Source of the DNA: Utricularia gibba
Lineage: Eukaryota; Streptophyta; Magnoliopsida; Lamiales; Lentibulariaceae
Assembly (NCBI GenBank): GCA_002189035.1
Contig: NEEC01000002.1
Location: 3,681,001 to 3,745,000, forward strand
Direction of reading: 5' to 3'
Length of the DNA stretch: 64,000 nucleotides
The notes beneath the pieces were generated by a model. The model did no database searches and was not told the origin of the DNA. It saw only the letters and a program-made list of their open reading frames with translations. Positions 59,580 through 64,000 of the stretch are shown one piece after another; within the stretch, counting starts at the first letter, position 1; each line of letters opens with the position of its first letter. A program made the position numbers and the translations under genes.

Positions 59580-61203
59580 ATGGCATTGGCTGCTGCACAC
59601 GCGTACTGGTTTCCCTGCATGACACTCCGTACGTGGCGACATCTGCTGTGTCCAAGTTTTTGCTCGCACGGGCTGGCAGTGTCCTCCTACCTGGCTACCC
59701 CTCCCCCCCCACCCAGCTTCATCTTGAAAATTCGTAGAAAATGGACAGAGGTATGTGCATTGGATTTGCATTGGTGTTGCCTTTGATCTGGGCAGTTCCT
59801 GATGTTTTAATTTCGTCTCAGGCTGAGCAGGAAGAACGAAGAATGCGCCGTGTGTTGGCTAATAGAGAATCAGCTAGGCAGACTATTATCCGCAGACAGG
59901 TATTCATCATTTCTTCTTTTCTTAAAAGAATGACTAACTTATTACAAGCTTGTTCATGGTCTTTTTGTAGTTGTGTTGGTTGCTAGTGGAAAGCATGATT
60001 CGTAGTGTTACCGTTGTGGGCTGAACTATTCCTGCCCTATTTCATTGTGTATAATCTGCTCACCGAGCTTGGTAATAGGTTAGAACAAGCTGTTGTAAGT
60101 GATTTAGTTGTTGTTTAAAGAATCTTTATCTAAGTGCTCGATACAGTTCCGCTGGTGTCACATGAGGGATTTCGTTGGCTGGTAAGCCTGTGGATCATAA
60201 TCTGTCCACTTAGCTCGGTGATAGGTTAGAGCAAGTCGTTTTAAGTTATCAGCGTTTACAGAATTGATATCTAAACACTCCGTACACTTGGCTTGTGTCT
60301 GGCAGCAGCGAGTAGTGAGTCCTTATGTCTTTTGAAACCAGGCTATGCTTGAAGATTTAAGAAGAAATGCCACAAAGCTTACAGAGGAGAATGGGAACTT
60401 GAAGAAGGTAGGCTGCCTGGTCCTTTCTCACTGCTCTTGTTTCTTGTATTGTTGTTCCCTGTATCGTTTTCTGAACCCGTTGAATGTGGTGAGAAGGCTC
60501 AGGAGTTTGCAATGAAGAAACACAACTCTCTGAAAGATAGAAATGCGTACCTGAAAGCTAAGGTAATCTACTCAATATAGCTCTTGAGCTGTATTACTGG
60601 AAATCTGCATCACCTGGAATCTCTCGCTTACAGTTGGCTAAAATAAAGAAAACTGATCTAGGCGACAAGCATGAGAACTCAAAGGGGTTGTTGCTAGCAA
60701 GCTCTAATTTGACCCCCAGAACCAATACTAGTAGTTTCTCGAGTGATCAACCCTGTTTACTTCCTCCATATTGGCCCCCTATGCATCCATTCCGAGATTT
60801 TAGCCACTTCCAGTATGATCCTCACTCTCATGTTAATCCTTTAAATGTTCTCGCCCCTGCAACCTCGATTCAACAAGCACGAGAAGGCACAACAGTTGGT
60901 GGTGGTCAAGGAGCTGCTCTGGTTTTCCTCCCTGTCACCTATTTGCTTCCTTTTGTTGCTCATATAAGTGTAGTCCATCCCCAAAACCCACTTGAGTGTG
61001 ACAGAACACGCCCCACCCATTGGATTCTACCGGATGAAATGAGTCATAATCACCTATTACCCAACCAGGGCTTCAAAGGAGAGACATCAAGCTCTGTGGG
61101 AAGAAATGCTCCCCTGGTTCTTCCGGTATCAGTCATGATAAAGGGAAACCATCCATGGGTATTCCGCATGCAACGGAGGCAAGATGGAGGAGGAAGGAAT
61201 TGA
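59580..61203 (+). CDS. bZIP transcription factor with altered basic region (five exons, 316 aa)
   Basis: Exons: 59580-59750, 59822-59899, 60342-60407, 60497-60562, 60634-61203. All junctions are GT-AG and phase 0. The bZIP domain spans residues 58-127. The basic region reads RRMRRVLANRESARQTIIRR. In the N-x7-R/K signature, N71 is present but residue 79 is Ile instead of Arg/Lys. Zipper leucines follow in exact heptads at 89, 96, 103, 117 and 124, with Ala at 110. A Pro-rich stretch precedes the domain (PPPPPSF, residues 41-47), joined by the linker KIRRKWTEAEQEERR. The tail of about 189 residues has Pro/Ser-rich parts (LPPYWPPMHPF), likely transcription-related. The isoleucine type occurs in a known subset of plant bZIPs; weakened or changed G-box binding is an inference. 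Nuclear. First exon less certain than the rest. Confidence 0.9.
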
Positions 61204-61626
61204 TGAAACTGAGAAATCGCCCTCGTCAGTAAGATACCTTGGTCTCATCTGGTGTGGAGAAATTGTTAGCTGTGCTGCCTTTTTTTCCAGTGAGTTTGCG
61301 TTTCTAAGCACCCATAAGATGTAGTCTTATTAGTGACCCTGTGCGTATATATCACTTAGGCTGTGGTGAATCATTCATGTTCATGTTTTATCCGCTTAGT
61401 GATGCAGTTTTGGCACAACCCCGTCAATCTAATACTCATCTACTTCTCTGGTATGTGTGGCTCACATTTATGTTTCCAACTCCTGTCGTGTTGTGTGATA
61501 GGCGGAGGACTACCGCCTTACAGAGAGTGAATCATTGAATAAAAATAGATGTTCAATGAGGCAGACGAGTGTCGTCTTTTGTTGTGTGTAAATGCAAATG
61601 CAAGAAATCATCATGATGGATGAAAA
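61204..61626. other. Shared 3' region between the convergent bZIP and URH1 genes
   Basis: 423 bp between the two stop codons, containing the 3' untranslated regions of both. A possible polyadenylation signal AATAAA lies on the plus strand at 61538-61543. No further gene is visible. Confidence 0.5.
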
Positions 61627-63733
61627 TCAAGGCCTCATGAGAATGCTGAGGATGTAGTTGAGCACCTCTTCGGAATTCACCTTCCACGCTACTGAAACTG
61701 GGGAGTGCCCGGTCCAGGAGTTGCATGAATTCCATCTGTCACCATGTTCAATAATAACCAGATCAGGTCATAAAGCACTGAAACGACAACGATGAGGAAG
61801 GGGCATTATTATTACTTCTTCAATCCTTGGTCCATGAGTGTGTGCCCAACGCAGATTCCCTGCGTTTCCACCCTCACCGCTCCCTTCTTGAACGTGAAAA
61901 GGTCAGGCCTCACTAGAGCCACAAAGCTCACTGGATCATGAGGGAAAACCCCTGCATTTATAAACAGAACGCAATGCCATGAAGGGCCTCAAAAGGGAAT
62001 GGATGCACTGTCCTAGCTAGTTTAAGAGTATCTCTCATACCATGCACACCATCAGATCTGACATGCCACTCGCGATAGAATTTGCACATATCACAGATGA
62101 TCTGCGCGTGCCGGCCTTTGGACTTTCTCAGCTCTTCCAGGTGTGCGTCTGATGGAAAAGATGCTCAGATATGCAGCAAAAAATATGAAATGTGCAAACC
62201 TTCTAACCTGTCAACTTGACTTGAGTTGTGATGTTAACACCAACGACACAGATATCTGCCCCACAGGTGAACACGATATCTGCAGCTTCAGGATCCCCAT
62301 AGATCTGTCACCATTTAGCAAACAAAGCATCAATAAGAGTTGACACCACTCCAGGTCACACGCAGAGTTCATACATTCGCTTCAGCGGCAGGATTAACGT
62401 TTCCCAGGGAAAAAAAAGCCCCACCAAGTACGACCACCCTCTTCACCTTTTTTGAAAAAGATGAGTCTCTCTTGATAGCCTATGTGCAGAAGAAGAAGAA
62501 ATTTAAGGGTGACACAGGATAAACGAGGCTGCATGCAAGGGGTATCAAATGAAAAACTCACAAGAGCAAGGTTGGTTAGAGGTCCTAATGCAAGTATAGA
62601 TACTTCACCAGGATATTCACAAACTTTTTCTACCAAAAATTCAGATGCAGATTTTTCTGATTTCTTTGCCTTGGGTGAGGGAATGGGTATTTCTCCCAAT
62701 CCATTTTTACCATGGACAAAGTCTGCAACACGTGGTTCTCCTCCCTGGCCAGAGATTTGAAGTACATAATGCGATACAACTGAAAAAATGATTTTCTTGG
62801 TAATCTCCAACTCTCAACAAAATGCCTCGGTAAGCCCATTCGAAAAAAACAGGAAGGGAGGAAGCAACTAACAGTGATTCGCGAAATCAGGGCTGAAAAA
62901 TGGAATCATCCTTTTACCTTTAAAGGTTGATGACTGCCTTCAGCCACGGGAACATCAGGAAACCCAGCAATCTCACTCTATCCTTTTGCATGACAAGGCT
63001 ACTTGATCAAGAACATGTACAAAAACAAGAAAGCTGCGTTCTAGGATGATGGAATTGTGGAGTACCACAAAAAACATACCAGAATCAATGAATTCCGAGT
63101 AGCATCTCTTGTGGACACATTACCAAATATCGTTGTCAATCCTAATATTTCAATATCCGGAGATTGGAAAGCCATGAATATAGCCATGCTATCATCTGCA
63201 TTTAATAGAACCACCAATGCTTTCATCAAATCTTCGAAAACCAAATATATGGACAAAAGGTGCCCAGTACACCTTATGAATGAAATCTCGTTAAACATAT
63301 CACAAAAAGTATTACTGCCTACAGGTAAAAAGACATCAGAAACATGCCCCTCAAATTCCGAGTGACCGGCCACACAAACAAAAGCATAAGCTCCGGTTCC
63401 CAAAACTGATTTCCCAAGAAGCAGCGCAGAATCAACTCTAAGATCTAAGAATCTTAAAAAATAAATTACATTCCAAAATCACATCCACCCCGAATCATTA
63501 AAGTACTTTCAGCACACATATACTCCAATCACAACCCCCTGGCCTTCAATCACCAACTAATGGATAGCATTTAGCACCCAGAGTGTAAAGTAAGTAGCCA
63601 AGCCAACACTAGAAAAGCCAAACAATTGAAGAAAATAAATTACTGGGTTCGATTTCTTCCTACCAATTCCAGGATCTGTATCAATGATAATCTTCTCGCG
63701 CTTCATGAACCCATCTCCAAGAAGAGTTGACAT
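61627..63733 (-). CDS. URH1: Nucleoside hydrolase / uridine nucleosidase (nine exons, 327 aa)
   Basis: Exons in transcription order: 63733-63664, 63195-63080, 62977-62918, 62744-62562, 62479-62375, 62304-62208, 62148-62041, 61951-61816, 61735-61627. All are GT-AG and the phases agree. The enzyme hydrolyses uridine to uracil and ribose, and often other nucleosides, in cytosolic pyrimidine salvage. The calcium/ribose-binding signature DTDPGIDD is at residues 18-25. Also present are GLTTIFGNVSTRDATRN, PRVADFVHGKNGLG, ILALGPLTNLAL, VVLGGAFFSLGNVNPAAEAN, IYGDPEAAD, HDPVSFVALVRPDLF with the conserved His, and VGHTLMDQGL. The last exon completes the family C-terminus (SPVSVAWKVNSEEVLNYIL). Length matches plant URH1 (about 336). 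The assignment is secure at family level; the number within the URH family is inferred. It converges with the bZIP gene. Confidence 0.95.
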
Positions 63734-64000
63734 ATCCGCTTCGCTTTTTCCTCCAATCCCAAGTTAACCCAGCAAAATTCGGAGTTGGGAGCTGGGTTCC
63801 TGAAACAAGGCAGCCACCTTTTCCGGTTGTTATTCTGAATTGGCGTGAGAAGAGACAAAATGACGCTGCGAGCACAAGTTCCACACCAACTCAAACGCTA
63901 CAGACATGGGACTCCAATACAAACACGTAACCAGTGTCGGAGCTACATCAACAATTAAGGCATTAAATTTAATAAAATGTATCACAACTTGTCACACATT
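63734..64000 (-). promoter_or_regulatory. 5' flank of the nucleoside hydrolase gene
   Basis: Upstream sequence of the URH1-like gene up to the window edge. No clear TATA box was identified. The short frames in it on both strands are not supported. Confidence 0.35.

Noticed and set aside
59741-59986. Frame that starts in bZIP exon 1 and reads through the first intron into exon 2
   Set aside because: The intron has clean GT-AG ends (59751 to 59821), and joining at phase 0 gives the family-typical linker before the basic region; read-through replaces it with a hydrophobic stretch.
61816-61951. Apparent premature end of the nucleoside hydrolase after DQGLKK
   Set aside because: The TAA is formed with the GT of a splice donor; a further exon at 61735-61627 restores the family C-terminus in phase, so the gene is not truncated.
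62394-62810. 138-codon minus-strand frame taken as one exon
   Set aside because: Only 62562-62744 of it is URH1 exon 4; the rest is intron sequence that does not fit the family.

Overview
This is nuclear DNA of a flowering plant, most likely a dicot or other non-grass angiosperm. The evidence is split genes with GT-AG introns, plant-specific gene families, and a heavy load of Ty3/gypsy (Athila-type), Ty1/copia, hAT, Mutator-like and PIF/Harbinger elements. I cannot name the species. There is no bacterial gene, CRISPR array, tRNA or rRNA that I can support.

Three genes look intact. At 37.0-38.9 kb (+) lies a nine-exon IQM-type calmodulin-binding protein gene. At 59.6-61.2 kb (+) lies a five-exon bZIP transcription factor. 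At 61.6-63.7 kb (-) lies a nine-exon nucleoside hydrolase (uridine nucleosidase, URH1-like). The bZIP and hydrolase genes converge, with 423 bp between their stop codons. All exon junctions were placed by hand from splice sites and reading phase.

The rest is transposon sequence in layers. Two degenerate Athila-like gypsy elements (1-5.2 kb and about 46.0-55.9 kb) each carry an extra open reading frame after pol. The second element keeps gag, protease, reverse transcriptase, RNase H and integrase in order. A 1,249-bp solo LTR interrupts it between RNase H and integrase, flanked by a perfect CCGTG target duplication. A second, inverted copy of that LTR lies on the other side of gag. At least eight solo LTRs are delimited here, most with their own 5-bp target duplication (CAACA, CATAA, CTTTC, GTCTA, CATTT, CCGTG, and GTTAC/GATAC with one mismatch). 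No full-length LTR element remains, so LTR-LTR recombination has dominated the region.

DNA transposons: a 1,455-bp non-autonomous hAT (8-bp duplication GCCATTGA); two hAT transposase pseudogenes; two PIF/Harbinger transposase pseudogenes, one with its Myb/SANT-like partner; and a 6.5-kb Mutator-like element with long terminal inverted repeats and a 9-bp duplication (CTTTTAATG). The last contains a fragment of a host FCP1-like (HAD) phosphatase gene with introns, so it is best read as a Pack-MULE that later took in several LTRs.

I did not find a previously undescribed biological system. The most useful leads are the Pack-MULE gene capture, the conserved post-pol frame, the inverted LTR pair, the bZIP with isoleucine at an invariant basic position and an LTR promoter just upstream, and an exact 67-bp tandem repeat.
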